The position numbers and the translations under genes are program-made. Under the pieces are notes generated by a model. That model did not search any database. It was not told where the DNA came from and worked only from the letters and a program-made list of their open reading frames with translations. From the NCBI GenBank assembly GCA_900769095.1, contig CAAGFH010000052.1, positions 1 through 6,309 of the forward strand: 6,309 bases of DNA, given 5' to 3'. This stretch comes from Methanobacteriaceae archaeon. Its GTDB lineage: Archaea > Methanobacteriota > Methanobacteria > Methanobacteriales > Methanobacteriaceae. This document shows, piece after piece, positions 5,933-6,309 of this stretch (positions are counted from its first letter, which is position 1; each line of letters opens with the position of its first letter).

Positions 5933-6309
5933 TCAAATTAAAATTGCACATAGTTTTACCCTATTAAAGTTTGCATCATAAGTTTTTGAAATAATATATG
6001 ATGATGCAAGACTTCCAATTAAAGCACCTACACCAGCACCTGCAGCCATACCAATATATGGATTTACTGTCACATAACCAATACCAAATCCTACAACAAA
6101 ACTTGCTACATACGAACCAACCTTAATCCAGGTAGATGCTGTTCCAGTTAAACTTTTTGCAAAGCAAACTGCACCAGTAGCATTAGCAGAGGCGATATTT
6201 TTATTATCCATTACTAAAATTCCACCATCACCAATACATATATCCAATCCATTACTATATGCATTATTGTTTAAAAAAGTACAATTATTAGTTATTAATA
6301 TACCCTGAC
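5933..6309 (-). CDS. C-terminal part of a beta-helix adhesin-like surface protein (5' end outside window)
   Basis: The frame is open from the right edge to the TGA at 5935-5933. A TTG at 6247 is not a real start, because coding continues upstream as GILITNNCTFLNNNAYSNGL. That Asn-rich pattern is typical of right-handed parallel beta-helix repeats in methanogen adhesin-like proteins. Downstream comes a Ser/Ala/Asn linker and then two Gly-rich hydrophobic segments, VGSYVASFVVGFGIGYVTV and IGMAAGAGVGALIGSLASSY, resembling a glycine-zipper membrane hairpin that could anchor the protein at the cell surface. Its likely role is adhesion or cell-surface interaction, known only for the class. The frame stops at TGA after KLCAILI, but coherent protein sequence continues in the same frame for 51 codons. 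This end therefore looks prematurely truncated. Confidence 0.7.
   Translation of the reverse strand, partial: QGILITNNCTFLNNNAYSNGLDICIGDGGILVMDNKNIASANATGAVCFAKSLTGTASTWIKVGSYVASFVVGFGIGYVTVNPYIGMAAGAGVGALIGSLASSYIISKTYDANFNRVKLCAILI

Noticed and set aside
5933..5935. TGA as a selenocysteine codon
   Set aside because: The surrounding Gly/Ala zipper gives no reason for a selenocysteine, there is no redox motif, and I saw no obvious SECIS-like structure; a nonsense change or base error is simpler.
6245..6247. TTG as start of a separate 104-residue protein
   Set aside because: The frame remains open to the window edge with beta-helix repeat sequence upstream, and there is no Shine-Dalgarno site before the TTG.

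Overview
The window looks like chromosomal DNA from a host-associated methanogenic archaeon of the Methanobacteriaceae, most likely Methanobrevibacter (Methanosphaera is the main alternative). The clues are very AT-rich coding sequence, archaeal Shine-Dalgarno sites of the GGTGA / GGAGAT type, TATA-like boxes about 45-50 bases ahead of starts, a beta-helix adhesin-like protein, and a very large exported CobN-like protein. This assignment is inference from composition and gene content. No rRNA, tRNA, CRISPR array or insertion sequence was seen.

Layout. Positions 1-3818 (minus strand) are one uninterrupted reading frame of at least 1272 codons that runs off the left edge. It encodes a signal peptide, a small beta-sandwich (Ig-like/CnaB-like) domain and a CobN / Mg-chelatase-H-type chelatase large subunit. 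Because it has no stop in the window it is easily missed, although it fills 60% of it. A 190-base AT-rich divergent promoter region separates it from a plus-strand gene (4009-4812) for a secreted DUF1002-family protein. A hairpin-plus-T-tract terminator (4811-4840) sits at the junction with a convergent minus-strand pair. That pair is a YdeI/OmdA-type protein (5150-5719) overlapping by ATGA a 111-residue hypothetical protein (4818-5153). At the right edge (5777-6309, minus strand) is the C-terminal end of a beta-helix adhesin-like surface protein, interrupted by an in-frame TGA, followed by its own terminator hairpin.

How it may fit together. Three of the five genes encode exported or surface proteins. 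The most interesting unit is the divergent pair of an exported CobN-like chelatase subunit and a secreted DUF1002 protein. Cobalt chelatases of this class normally work in the cytoplasm with ATPase subunits, so an exported one implies a different job. Handling or demetallating tetrapyrroles at the cell surface is a reasonable hypothesis, but nothing here proves it. The YdeI-like/111-residue pair is a separate, probably translationally coupled, cytoplasmic operon of unknown role.

Start-site corrections: the DUF1002 gene should start at 4009 (not 3982) and the YdeI-like gene at 5719 (not 5734). The CobN-like gene has no well-placed canonical start: its Shine-Dalgarno site points to an ACG codon at 3809-3807.
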